Assembly: GCA_003612625.1 (NCBI GenBank)
Contig: RAZJ01000011.1
Coordinates: 1-64,000, forward strand
Origin: a bacterium 1XD42-1
Lineage (GTDB): Bacteria > Bacillota > Clostridia > Oscillospirales > Ruminococcaceae
Length of the DNA: 64,000 nucleotides
Direction of reading: 5' to 3'
The translations under genes and the position numbers were made by a program. Below are positions 8,299 to 15,579 of the stretch, in pieces (the stretch's first letter is position 1; each line of letters begins with the position of its first letter). The notes under the pieces were generated by a model. That model was not told the DNA's origin, did no database searches, and worked only from the letters and a program-made list of their open reading frames with translations.

Positions 8299-9089
8299 AA
8301 AGATATCCCCCGGCATAAAAAAAGGGATAAATATTTGATTCCTAATATAGAAAGCCGTTCCAATAGTATCGAAAGCAGAATGATAATAAATGTCCACGCA
8401 AATAAATCTATGGTTTCCAAATAAACCTTAGCGTGATAAAGTTCTGTACCGATTGCTATATTTGGAATGGCAATAACTTCTCCGGCAATACCGGCTTTCC
8501 AGGCAAAACCTGATCCAATCCGGATAGCAGTTAAAAAGCGCGGCAAAACAGCAGGTATTATAATTGCCCGCCAGACAGACTTCTGTGGTAAGTGATAAAC
8601 CTGGGCCATTTCTAAAAGCTGGGGATCTGCTGCTAAAATTCCATCATGAACATTCCGCCAAACCAATGGTAACACCATTAAAAAAGAAATAAAAATGGAA
8701 AGCTTATGGCCGCTGATCCAAATCAGTGCCAAAATTACAAAAGAAGCAACTGGTGCAGCTTTTATCAGGTTCATAGGCAATGCAATAAAATCATATAAAA
8801 CAGTAAAACGTGAAGTAAGGACTGCTAAAAAGATGCCTAAGAAAACCGCTAATAAAAATCCACAAAGAATCCGTAGTAAACTGGCAGTTATAATTTTCCA
8901 AAAATAAATCGTTTTCACTAAAACAAATATCCGGCTGCACACATCCAAAGGAGAAGCTAACAAAAGATCCTGTCCAACTGCCCAATATGCCAACTGCCAA
9001 AGAAATAACCAAAGAAATAATACCGTTCCTTTAACAAGGATTGCTTTTTTGAATTTATGATTGCGTGATTCCATAGTAGAAATTGTCAT
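8295..9089 (-). CDS. ABC transporter permease, SsuC/TauC-like
   Basis: Integral membrane subunit of 264 residues with about six hydrophobic helices. The BPD_transp_1 coupling loop follows the pattern AxxxGxxxxxxxxxIxxP, here MAQVYHLPQKSVWRAIIIPAVLP. The start at 9089 has GGCGGAG nine bases upstream and overlaps the 3' end of the binding-protein gene by 35 bases; an internal Met at 9074 has no ribosome site. Translational coupling on both sides shows a three-gene operon. Confidence 0.9.
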   Translation of the reverse strand: MTISTMESRNHKFKKAILVKGTVLFLWLFLWQLAYWAVGQDLLLASPLDVCSRIFVLVKTIYFWKIITASLLRILCGFLLAVFLGIFLAVLTSRFTVLYDFIALPMNLIKAAPVASFVILALIWISGHKLSIFISFLMVLPLVWRNVHDGILAADPQLLEMAQVYHLPQKSVWRAIIIPAVLPRFLTAIRIGSGFAWKAGIAGEVIAIPNIAIGTELYHAKVYLETIDLFAWTFIIILLSILLERLSILGIKYLSLFLCRGISL

Positions 9090-10161
9090 CCGGCATTTCT
9101 CCGCCTATTGATTTTGGATCAAACCCATGAAGCACTTGTAAAAAACCTTCTGTCATTTCTTTCATTTTATCGCCCCGTACAAAAGTTAAACTGCACTGAG
9201 GAAGGGCCTGCTTTGCAATATCAGCTTTTAAAATATTAAAATGCTCTATTATCTGAGCCGCAATGTCTAAATTTTCAGCATCCTTTATAAAATTCACAGA
9301 ATCCCGGTATTCTCTCAAAAAATTATCTAATAATTCTGGAGATTCTTCTGCTAATTTACTTTGTACAATCAGGCATCCCATTGTAAGCTGACCTTGTTCT
9401 GTTTTGTCCCATTCTTCTGTCATGTCTAACGCTACCCGTAAATCAGGATTTCCTGTCATTGCACTTGCTACATAAGGCTGGGGCAACAATGCTAAATCTG
9501 CTTTTCCTGCCGCCAATAAACTGCTTAATTCTGCATGTTCTGTTTTATACTCAATAGTTACATCTTCTCCAGGTGTAAGCCCGTTTTCCTGTAAAATATA
9601 ATTTAATACATATTCTGGTGTGGAGCCTTTTCCAGTAGCATAAATCGTGCGATCTTTTAAGTCTGCAACTTCGTGGACGGTATCTCCGGCTTCTACAACA
9701 TATAATACACCTAATGTATTGATTGCAGCTAATTTGATGTTGCCTTCTGTTTTTTGATACAAATTTGCTGCTAAATTAACTGGAACTGCGGCAATATCAT
9801 ATTCACCTTGTACAATTCCGCTGACCAATTCATCTGGAGATCCAACCAAAGTAAAATGGTAAAGTCCGCCTTCTGCATAATTATTCATCAGTTGAGCCAT
9901 TCCCATAGAAGTAGGCCCTTTTGGTGCGGCAATGGATAACTGTCCCGGCTGCTGGGATTCAACAGGTTCCGGGGAACTTTCAGAAGAAGTTTCTTCCTTT
10001 TCAGACGAGGAAGTAGCTTCTTCTTTTTCATTTTCTTGGGAAGAAACCTCCTCTGAAACAGAAGGTTCATTTTCTGAAGAAGATGTTTCCGGGCTTCTGC
10101 CGCCGCAGGCAGTCAATAATAACGCAAATGCCATTAAAAGGCTCAATAAAGTTCGTTTCAT
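9055..10161 (-). CDS. ABC transporter substrate-binding lipoprotein
   Basis: Extracytoplasmic binding protein of 368 residues related to the SsuA/NMT1/TauA group. It begins MKRTLLSLLMAFALLLTAC, a type II signal with the lipobox cysteine in LTAC. A ~60-residue Ser/Glu/Thr/Pro-rich low-complexity linker follows before the binding domain starts at LSIAAPKGPTSMGMAQ. The start is at 10161, not the longer open frame, because AGAAGGA precedes it. A promoter lies at 10216-10243. The ligand is unknown: no TPP or other riboswitch is visible upstream. Confidence 0.9.
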   Translation of the reverse strand: MKRTLLSLLMAFALLLTACGGRSPETSSSENEPSVSEEVSSQENEKEEATSSSEKEETSSESSPEPVESQQPGQLSIAAPKGPTSMGMAQLMNNYAEGGLYHFTLVGSPDELVSGIVQGEYDIAAVPVNLAANLYQKTEGNIKLAAINTLGVLYVVEAGDTVHEVADLKDRTIYATGKGSTPEYVLNYILQENGLTPGEDVTIEYKTEHAELSSLLAAGKADLALLPQPYVASAMTGNPDLRVALDMTEEWDKTEQGQLTMGCLIVQSKLAEESPELLDNFLREYRDSVNFIKDAENLDIAAQIIEHFNILKADIAKQALPQCSLTFVRGDKMKEMTEGFLQVLHGFDPKSIGGEMPDDNFYYGITQS

Positions 10162-10215
10162 GTCTATTTTCCTTCTTTCCAATCAAAGATTTTTTCACTT
10201 TTCATCGCAGGTTCC

Positions 10216-10243
10216 ATTATAACAAATATTCAAAAGATTGCAA
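10216..10243 (-). promoter_or_regulatory. Promoter of the ABC transporter operon
   Basis: On the minus strand TTGCAA (10243-10238) and TATAAT (10221-10216) are 16 bases apart, about 55 bases upstream of the lipoprotein start. Confidence 0.6.
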
Positions 10244-10546
10244 ATGCTTTCCCAGGAAAAATAAAAGAACCTACCTCTTGAATGATTATCCAAAAGATAA
10301 GTTCCTTGATCATAAAAGAAAATAAAAAGGAGCATATACAATGAATATAATGAAGCCCCCATATAAAACCCTCTCCTGGCCACATATTTGGAAAATAAGT
10401 AACAATTCCTTTACTCATTACTGCCAATATATATGCCCAAAAGAACCGATGTCCATTCAAATCGCTTACTATCCCAATCTCTTCAGCGAAACTGTATATG
10501 CTCCTTTTAAACGTAGTTAAGTGGGCGCAAGCTTCCGCCCGGAGCG
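10244..10546. other. Intergenic stretch without a supported gene
   Basis: About 300 bases between the transporter promoter and the BlaI-like gene. A minus-strand frame (10230-10460) is hydrophobic but matches no family I know. A 59-codon plus-strand frame starts near 10341 behind AAAAAGGAG, but its composition is not protein-like. Near 10531-10548 GGGCG/CGCCC could form a weak hairpin behind the BlaI-like gene. Confidence 0.4.
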
Positions 10547-10918
10547 CTAAATATATTTTTTAATTTCTTCCGCGTCTTTTTTAGACAGCTTCTTGCCGCC
10601 TGTAAACGTAGCAATGAAGTTAGAAATAGAATTATCAAACGAATCTTCTAATAATTCTTTTACACAAAGCTGTTTATATTGTTCTTTGGTATAGACTGGA
10701 GAATAAAAGTAAGCTCTTGCGCAACGTTTGTCCGCGTGAAGCAAACCTGCATTCTGTAAAGCTGTCAGATAGGTATTGACCGTCTGTTTTTTCCAGTCTT
10801 TTCCCAGGCGCTCATTTACAAGCTCCATAATCTCTTTAAAAATAAGCGGGCCTTCAGCTTCCCAGAAGATTTCCAGGATCGCCCGTTCGGTTTTCGATAA
10901 TTTTTTAGATTTTAACAT
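10547..10918 (-). CDS. BlaI/MecI/CopY-family repressor
   Basis: DNA-binding repressor of 123 residues with an N-terminal winged helix (LSKTERAILEIFWEAEGPL, then WKKQTVNTYLTALQNAGLLHADK) and a C-terminal dimerisation helix pair. It is encoded 21 bases downstream of a BlaR1-like membrane protease, the usual partner that inactivates the repressor. No beta-lactamase or PBP2a gene is adjacent, so the regulon is unknown. The pair likely represses its own promoter at 12383-12411. Confidence 0.9.
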   Translation of the reverse strand: MLKSKKLSKTERAILEIFWEAEGPLIFKEIMELVNERLGKDWKKQTVNTYLTALQNAGLLHADKRCARAYFYSPVYTKEQYKQLCVKELLEDSFDNSISNFIATFTGGKKLSKKDAEEIKKYI

Positions 10919-10939
10919 TTGATATTTCCTTAATCCATT

Positions 10940-12256
10940 TTAGTGTGGGCATGGATCATAAGTGATCCGTCGTACCTGCGTTTGTTCTAATATTTTATTG
11001 CATTTAGAGCATTTTACCACATCATAAACTGTAACAGTGCAACTGCCAGTAACTTTATTTTTAGCATGTTCTGTCAATCCACCAACTTCTGTCGTAGTAT
11101 GGAAACAGAGAACACGTTCAGGGGCATCTTTAATAAGCGGAGTTATTACTCCATCTTTACTGGTAAAAAAATAATCATACGGCAAACAATCTGTATCCGC
11201 ATAGTGATTATCCCCACTATTTACAAACTCAAATATTATATCTTGATCGTAATTTCCATCTTTCTCAATTATACGGGATGGATTATACAAAGCAAATGCT
11301 GACATACTGACAGAAAGACCAATTACAACTGCAATCGCACCAGATACAAAAATGTTTTTCTTTCGCACTCTTTTCATCTCCAAAACTCTTCTTTTGACAC
11401 TAAATTCGTCCGCCAAACTCACAACACACTCATTTGTTTCTATTGTTGCAAGATCTACAATCAATTCACTATACTTTTTACGATCGCTCTCTAAACAACC
11501 TGACAAAACACCCTTATCACAAATCATTTCCGATACCATTATAAGCTCATAAAATAAACAATATGCAACCGGATTAAACCAATGAATCACAATAACAGCG
11601 ATAGCTAATAGGCGAACAATTAAATCTTTATGCTTTATGTGGAGCAATTCGTGCTTCATAATAAATTCTTGTGAATTGATGTCGGCTGTTTCTGTTGGAA
11701 AAATTATGACTGGAGAAAGAAATCCAATTACTGAAGAACTTTTTTGATATTTACAACCAAGGATTTTTATATCAGAATGAACTTGTAATTCTTCTTTCAA
11801 TCTCAAGTATTGTTCTTCCAATTTTCCTTTTGGAAGCTCATCAGAACAAGTTAAAAAAATATATTTCATTTTTTGATATTTTCTAAACTTCCAAATGAAG
11901 ATTATCAAAGATACTAGCCCTGCACATATTAGAATCAAGAACAGATCTCTTAAATCACTGGAAAATTTCACAACGCCATTTTCAAACTTGATAATTACAT
12001 TAAACTTTTCAATGAAAGGTCGTTCTTTTGCTATATACGGAACTATGTACCGATTTAAAAGTGGGATATGCTCTATTATGTCCCATAAACAATATTTCAA
12101 TTCTGCTATTGGCACTAAATAAAAAAAGACTGCCATTTTCAAAATGAAATTTTGTCCTTGAATGGAATATCTCTTTAAAATTGGATACGTAATGACATAC
12201 AGGCAGACAGCTAACGTTCCTGAAAAAGTCCTCATTCCTGTTATGGTGTTAAACAT
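10940..12256 (-). CDS. BlaR1/MecR1-like M56 family metallopeptidase
   Basis: Membrane sensor-protease of 438 residues. Several N-terminal membrane helices are followed by the zinc site HELLHIKHKD with the downstream glutamate helix (MVSEMICDKGVL), the gluzincin M56 signature. A further helix (~310-330) leads to an extracytoplasmic C-terminus of ~110 residues. That domain is not the penicillin-binding sensor of BlaR1; it contains a CSKCNKILE cysteine pair. The signal it senses is therefore unknown. The ATG at 12256 is chosen over an in-frame TTG at 12268, which lies right against the AAAGGA ribosome site. Confidence 0.85.
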   Translation of the reverse strand: MFNTITGMRTFSGTLAVCLYVITYPILKRYSIQGQNFILKMAVFFYLVPIAELKYCLWDIIEHIPLLNRYIVPYIAKERPFIEKFNVIIKFENGVVKFSSDLRDLFLILICAGLVSLIIFIWKFRKYQKMKYIFLTCSDELPKGKLEEQYLRLKEELQVHSDIKILGCKYQKSSSVIGFLSPVIIFPTETADINSQEFIMKHELLHIKHKDLIVRLLAIAVIVIHWFNPVAYCLFYELIMVSEMICDKGVLSGCLESDRKKYSELIVDLATIETNECVVSLADEFSVKRRVLEMKRVRKKNIFVSGAIAVVIGLSVSMSAFALYNPSRIIEKDGNYDQDIIFEFVNSGDNHYADTDCLPYDYFFTSKDGVITPLIKDAPERVLCFHTTTEVGGLTEHAKNKVTGSCTVTVYDVVKCSKCNKILEQTQVRRITYDPCPH

Positions 12257-12382
12257 CGAGAATTCCAATTCCTTTCTTATCTCAAAATGCTTGATTTGGA
12301 ATTTTTCAATTCTCTTTTTTCATGTCGCCGCTTAGTTTAATTATCGTGTATTCACTTGAAAAGGTGCTTGTATTTTATTCAC

Positions 12383-12411
12383 ATAATACCTTTATTTTGT
12401 AAAAATGTCAA
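12383..12411 (-). promoter_or_regulatory. Promoter of the BlaR1/BlaI-like operon
   Basis: On the minus strand TTGACA (12411-12406) and TATTAT (12388-12383) are 17 bases apart. The promoter is back to back with that of the first ncRNA unit, only ~48 bases away. Confidence 0.65.
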
Positions 12412-12458
12412 TACCCATTTTCTAATTTTTCGACGAAATTTGCTACAAGAACGAAACA

Positions 12459-12487
12459 TTGACAAAAGTCTAATGAACTATTATAAT
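12459..12487 (+). promoter_or_regulatory. Promoter of ncRNA unit 1
   Basis: TTGACA 12459-12464, 17-base spacer, TATAAT 12482-12487. The flanking sequence differs from the other three copies while both hexamers are identical, which points to selection on the promoter. Confidence 0.8.
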
Positions 12488-12497
12488 AATAGAAAAG

Positions 12498-12705
12498 GGC
12501 GCTGTCAGCAGACGGTTAGCCCCTGAATTATGGTTTTTTATACTAACCGCTAATCCTTGGCTCGGGTGGCGGTTAGTATACTTTTATGGAAACCATGAAG
12601 ACTAATACTGCAAAACAAATGATGAAAATTATGACTTTTTTCCACATAAGCATAAGCCCCCTTCCTAGGGGCTGGACTTAACCGCCTGCCGTATGCAACA
12701 GCGCC
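12498..12705 (+). ncRNA. Putative structured ncRNA, unit 1
   Basis: Predicted to be transcribed from about 12494. P1 pairs GGCGCTGT (12498-12505) with ACAGCGCC (12698-12705). P2 pairs CAG-A-CGGTTA-GCCCCT near the 5' end with AGGGGC-(6-nt bulge)-TAACCG-C-CTG near the 3' end. P3 is a 12-bp hairpin TATACTAACCGC/GCGGTTAGTATA with an 18-nt loop. A local hairpin AGCCCC...GGGGCT competes with inner P2. No U-tract terminator follows. I do not recognise the family. Small frames on both strands look like by-products of the structure. Confidence 0.7.
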
Positions 12706-12767
12706 TGTCAATAATATAATATAACATAAATCGACAAAAATGTCTATTAAAATCTCAAAAGTTCTGT

Positions 12768-12796
12768 TTGACAAAATAGCCTGTATCCGTTATAAT
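12768..12796 (+). promoter_or_regulatory. Promoter of ncRNA unit 2
   Basis: TTGACA 12768-12773, 17-base spacer, TATAAT 12791-12796. Confidence 0.8.
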
Positions 12797-12810
12797 AAGA
12801 ATTAAAGAGA

Positions 12811-13021
12811 GGCGCTGTCAGCAGACGGTTAGCCCCTGAAATTTAGATGATTAGCATACTAACCGCTAAACTTTGCAGGGTTGGGCGGTTAGTATACTTT
12901 TATGGAAACCATGAAGACTAATATTGCAAAACAAATGATGAAAATTATGACTTTTTTCCACATAAGCATAAGCCCCCTTCCCAGGGGCTGGACTTAACCG
13001 CCTGCCGTATGCAACAGCGCC
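12811..13021 (+). ncRNA. Putative structured ncRNA, unit 2
   Basis: Same architecture as unit 1, with terminal stem GGCGCTGT (12811-12818)/ACAGCGCC (13014-13021), P2 and P3. The P3 stem is conserved (ATACTAACCGC/GCGGTTAGTAT) but its 18-nt loop differs from that of units 1 and 4, and the linker between P2 and P3 is unrelated to unit 1. Changes thus concentrate in unpaired parts. Confidence 0.7.
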
Positions 13022-13078
13022 TGTCAATAATATAGCATAAATTGACAAAAATGTCTATTAAAATCTCAAAAGTTCTGT

Positions 13079-13107
13079 TTGACAAAATAGCCTGTATCCG
13101 TTATAAT
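13079..13107 (+). promoter_or_regulatory. Promoter of ncRNA unit 3
   Basis: TTGACA 13079-13084, 17-base spacer, TATAAT 13102-13107. Confidence 0.8.
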
Positions 13108-13121
13108 AAGAATTAAAGAGA

Positions 13122-13332
13122 GGCGCTGTCAGCAGACGGTTAGCCCCTGAAATTTAGATGATTAGCATACTAACCGCTAAACTTTGCAGGGTTGGGCGGT
13201 TAGTATACTTTTATGGAAACCATGAAGACTAATATTGCAAAACAAATGATGAAAATTATGACTTTTTTCCACATAAGCATAAGCCCCCTTCCCAGGGGCT
13301 GGACTTAACCGCCTGCCGTATGCAACAGCGCC
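13122..13332 (+). ncRNA. Putative structured ncRNA, unit 3
   Basis: Near-identical to unit 2 over its whole length, including the same P3 loop, which suggests a recent duplication. The terminal stem pairs 13122-13129 with 13325-13332. Confidence 0.7.
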
Positions 13333-13389
13333 TGTCAATAATATAACATAAATCGACAAAAATGTCTATTAAAATCTCAAAAGTTCTGT

Positions 13390-13418
13390 TTGACAAAATA
13401 GTCTGTGTCCGCTATAAT
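13390..13418 (+). promoter_or_regulatory. Promoter of ncRNA unit 4
   Basis: TTGACA 13390-13395, 17-base spacer, TATAAT 13413-13418. The spacer has several changes from units 2 and 3; both hexamers are unchanged. Confidence 0.8.
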
Positions 13419-13434
13419 TAAGAATATAAAAAGA

Positions 13435-13642
13435 GGCGCTGTCAGCAGACGGTTAGCCCCTGGATATTGAGTTAGTTTACTAACCGCTAATCCTTGGCTT
13501 GGGTGGCGGTTAGTATACTTTTATGGAAAACATGAAGACTAATATTGTAAAGCATAAGATGAAAATGATGTGTTTTCTCCACATAAGCATAAGCCCCCTT
13601 CCTAGGGGCTGGACTTAACCGCCTGCCGTATGCAGCAGCGCC
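13435..13642 (+). ncRNA. Putative structured ncRNA, unit 4
   Basis: The most diverged copy. The terminal stem keeps GGCGCTG/CAGCGCC, and P2 and P3 are intact. Between P3 and the 3' stem about nine bases differ from unit 2. Most would change amino acids in the short plus-strand frame there, so RNA structure rather than a peptide appears conserved. The next gene (mnmM) starts 78 bases downstream. Confidence 0.7.
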
Positions 13643-13719
13643 ACTGACAATATATCACATATTCTTTTAAATGTCTACAAAAAACCTGCCTCCCAAACAG
13701 AAAGGAATCCTTTTTATTT

Positions 13720-14292
13720 ATGCCATTACATTCTTTTAGCGCTTTAACCGTAGCTCATGATTTTTTATCCCGGCACATCAAACCCAACAGCTTGTGTATT
13801 GACGCTACCGCAGGCCGGGGACGGGATACCCTTTTTTTATGCAATCTGGTAGGTTCCAAAGGCCGTGTTTTAGCCTTTGACATCCAGCAGGAAGCCATAG
13901 ACAGCACCAAAGCTTTACTGGAACAGGAAGGAGTTGCCGATCGGGCTGTTATTATTTTAGACAGCCATGTCAATATGGACGCTTACGCATCTCCGGAAAG
14001 TGTATCTGCAATTACTTTTAATTTTGGATGGCTGCCAGGTGGAAATCATTCCGTATTTACAAGGCCGGAAACCAGCATCCAAGCCATTGAAAAAGGATTA
14101 TCATTATTAACACCTGACGGGGTTATGAGTTTGTGTATTTACTATGGAAAGGATACTGGCTTTGCAGAACATGACGCGCTATTACAATATGTGAAAAATA
14201 TCGAGCCACAACGGTTTTCTGTGATTGTATGTGATTTTGCCAACCGCCCCAATTGTCCGCCTATTCCAGTATTGATCACCCGTGATACATAA
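13720..14292 (+). CDS. mnmM: tRNA mnm5s2U-type methyltransferase, YtqB/MnmM family
   Basis: Class I SAM-dependent methyltransferase of 190 residues matching the YtqB family, whose Bacillus and Staphylococcus members methylate nm5U34 of tRNA to mnm5U. Motif I is CIDATAGRGRDTLFL (DATxGxGxDT is typical), motif II VLAFDIQ, and the family-specific FNFGWLPGG follows near residue 110. AGAAAGGA precedes the ATG. The gene is monocistronic, with a strong terminator five bases after its stop. It directly follows the ncRNA array, which has no obvious terminator, so read-through into it is conceivable. Confidence 0.88.
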   Translation: MPLHSFSALTVAHDFLSRHIKPNSLCIDATAGRGRDTLFLCNLVGSKGRVLAFDIQQEAIDSTKALLEQEGVADRAVIILDSHVNMDAYASPESVSAITFNFGWLPGGNHSVFTRPETSIQAIEKGLSLLTPDGVMSLCIYYGKDTGFAEHDALLQYVKNIEPQRFSVIVCDFANRPNCPPIPVLITRDT

Positions 14293-14294
14293 TA

Positions 14295-14338
14295 ACAGGC
14301 AAAGTGTGTAATTTTACACACTTTGCCTGTTTTTTATT
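14295..14338 (+). terminator. Bidirectional intrinsic terminator between mnmM and the split dac gene
   Basis: Arms 14295-14310 and 14315-14330 form a perfect 16-bp stem with a 4-nt loop, followed by a run of T residues. It serves the convergent genes on both sides. Confidence 0.9.
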
Positions 14339-14843
14339 CAATCGCTATCAATTCATTGAGCAGGAATTTTAAAGCTGTCATAAATGTCATCCGTTCCACA
14401 GGGGATGCTGCTACCAAATCATACTCCAATAAAAGCTCCCCATCCATTTTTACGGCAACTTTCCCTAAACGCTGGCCCGCTTCAACAGGAGCTTCCACTT
14501 CTTCCACCAGTTCCGGCTCCTGGGTGATTTTTACCTGCTGGCCTGAACGGATAATTACGGAATCTGGCTGGTTTGCATGGACTTCTACCTGATCTTCTAC
14601 CCCTCTTGTAACGTGAACCGGTTCAATCCCTTCCAAAGGCGGTATGGGGGCTTTCATATAATTGGCAAACCCATAATCTAACAATCCCCGGGCGGCTGAA
14701 AACCGTTCTGCACTGGTGGGGCTGCCTAATGTAACTGCTATCAGGGATAACCCTTTTCTGGTTGCACTGGCCGACAAGCAGCTCCCTGCGCCATCCGTAG
14801 TCCCTGTCTTTAACCCGGTACAGCCATTATAAAACCGGATCAG
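14334..14843 (-). pseudogene. dacF: D-alanyl-D-alanine carboxypeptidase, C-terminal part of a split gene
   Basis: These 169 codons are the second part of a DacF-type penicillin-binding protein: LIRFYNGCTGLKTGTTDG holds the KTG box, and a C-terminal PBP5_C-like beta domain follows (QPDSVIIRSGQQVKITQEPEL...). No start codon or ribosome site is present at its 5' end. The N-terminal 225 codons are at 22311-22985. Joined at the TTTA shared by both junctions the frame reads VNTNK-LIRFYNG without interruption, 394 residues in all, the normal length. The interruption is an inserted mobile element. Confidence 0.92.
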
Positions 14844-14850
14844 TTTAATG

Positions 14851-14870
14851 GTATAGTCATAAAGCTACAA
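14851..14870. repeat. Left inverted terminal repeat of the element
   Basis: GTATAGTCATAAAGCTACAA; matches the reverse complement of 22288-22307 at 18 of 20 positions. Confidence 0.85.
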
Positions 14871-14948
14871 GGTTTTAACCTTGATTTCTATAAGATTATT
14901 ATACCATTTTCGACATAAAAAGTAAATGCTATTGTTTCTATTTGCACT

Positions 14949-14982
14949 AAAAAAGACAATCATTTTTTTGATTGTCTTTTTT
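14949..14982 (-). terminator. Intrinsic terminator inside the left end of the element
   Basis: Perfect 14-bp stem 14949-14962/14969-14982 with U-runs on both strands, 34 bases past the stop of the small membrane protein gene. Confidence 0.75.
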
Positions 14983-15015
14983 ATATAGTTAAAATGAATC
15001 AGGGTCATCCAAAAT

Positions 15016-15222
15016 TTATTTTATTAACTCTATCAGAATAACTGTTAAACAATAAGATACCTCCCATAAGAAATGGAACTCGATTTTTTCTTCCTCTTTT
15101 TGCAAATTCACATAATCGGGATAAGGTAATATATTTAAAAGAATTAATACATGAAAAGCGTGAAATATTAAAAAAAGCGCGACTGAAAAGAACCTATAAC
15201 GTTTCTTATTAAAATCATACAT
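15016..15222 (-). CDS. Small hydrophobic protein of the mobile element
   Basis: 68 residues with two predicted membrane helices (FFSVALFLIFHAFHVLILL and VSYCLTVILIELI) around a charged segment QKEEEKIEF. A good ribosome site, GAGAGGA, precedes the ATG and a terminator follows, so I take it as real. No family is recognised and the function is unknown. Confidence 0.55.
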   Translation of the reverse strand: MYDFNKKRYRFFSVALFLIFHAFHVLILLNILPYPDYVNLQKEEEKIEFHFLWEVSYCLTVILIELIK

Positions 15223-15579
15223 ATCATTTCCTCTCTAACACATAAATAGCTAAAAACAAGAAAAGGATAAAATTCACAAAAAAAGTAAAATTAAGGTATA
15301 AAATTAAAAAAACCATTGCACAATATATCTGTAAAGAGGAAAGCTATAATACTATATTCTTTCATTAACTGTTCGTAAAATATACTACTTATCGAACTAT
15401 AAATACAACCTAAAACCCATTAAATCATACTATATTGTATTATTTTACCTCTTTACGTAACTAAATATATCAAATATTTTTGGTAATGTCAATTCTAAAG
15501 GGGAAAGAATCAAAAAAAAATAATCTTTGAGTATTTTTAAAACGTCAATTTTATGGTCTATAGCAAGGAGCAAAGAAGA
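15223..15579. other. AT-rich intergenic region of the element
   Basis: About 330 bases, very AT-rich, between the divergent small membrane protein and integrase genes. It probably holds both promoters and perhaps integrase arm sites. I could not pick out a convincing repeat family or an oriT. Confidence 0.4.

Larger units (their letters stand above)
12459..13642 (+). repeat. Four-copy tandem array of promoter plus structured unit
   Basis: Unit starts are at 12498, 12811, 13122 and 13435, giving periods of 313, 311 and 313 bases. Each unit (208-211 bases) starts GGCGCTGT and ends in its complement (AGCGCC core). Each is preceded by a perfectly spaced promoter. Units 2 and 3 are nearly identical; unit 4 and the region upstream of unit 1 are most diverged, yet their promoters and stems are kept. 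Confidence 0.93.

Noticed and set aside
10162-10325. TPP or other riboswitch upstream of the ABC importer.
   Set aside because: No conserved riboswitch core is visible; only a normal promoter and short leader.
10230-10460. Hydrophobic minus-strand frame of 76 codons.
   Set aside because: No ribosome site, no recognisable family, and it overlaps the transporter promoter.
12587-12680. A ~31-codon plus-strand frame in each RNA unit (METMKTN...HISISPLPRGWT), possible toxin peptide.
   Set aside because: No Shine-Dalgarno upstream, and most differences between units 2 and 4 change the amino acid; structure is better conserved than the peptide.
12550-13359. Three similar minus-strand frames of 60-74 codons across the RNA units (LLTGAVAYGRRLSPAP...).
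   Set aside because: They run antisense to the promoters, have no ribosome sites, and their similarity is explained by the repeated RNA sequence and its stems.
12498-13642. CRISPR array or type III antitoxin repeats.
   Set aside because: Units are ~210 bases with internal helices and promoters, not short repeats with unique spacers, and no cas or toxin gene is adjacent.
15223-15579. oriT or replication origin in the element's AT-rich region.
   Set aside because: No nick-site-like inverted repeat or iteron series could be identified by eye.
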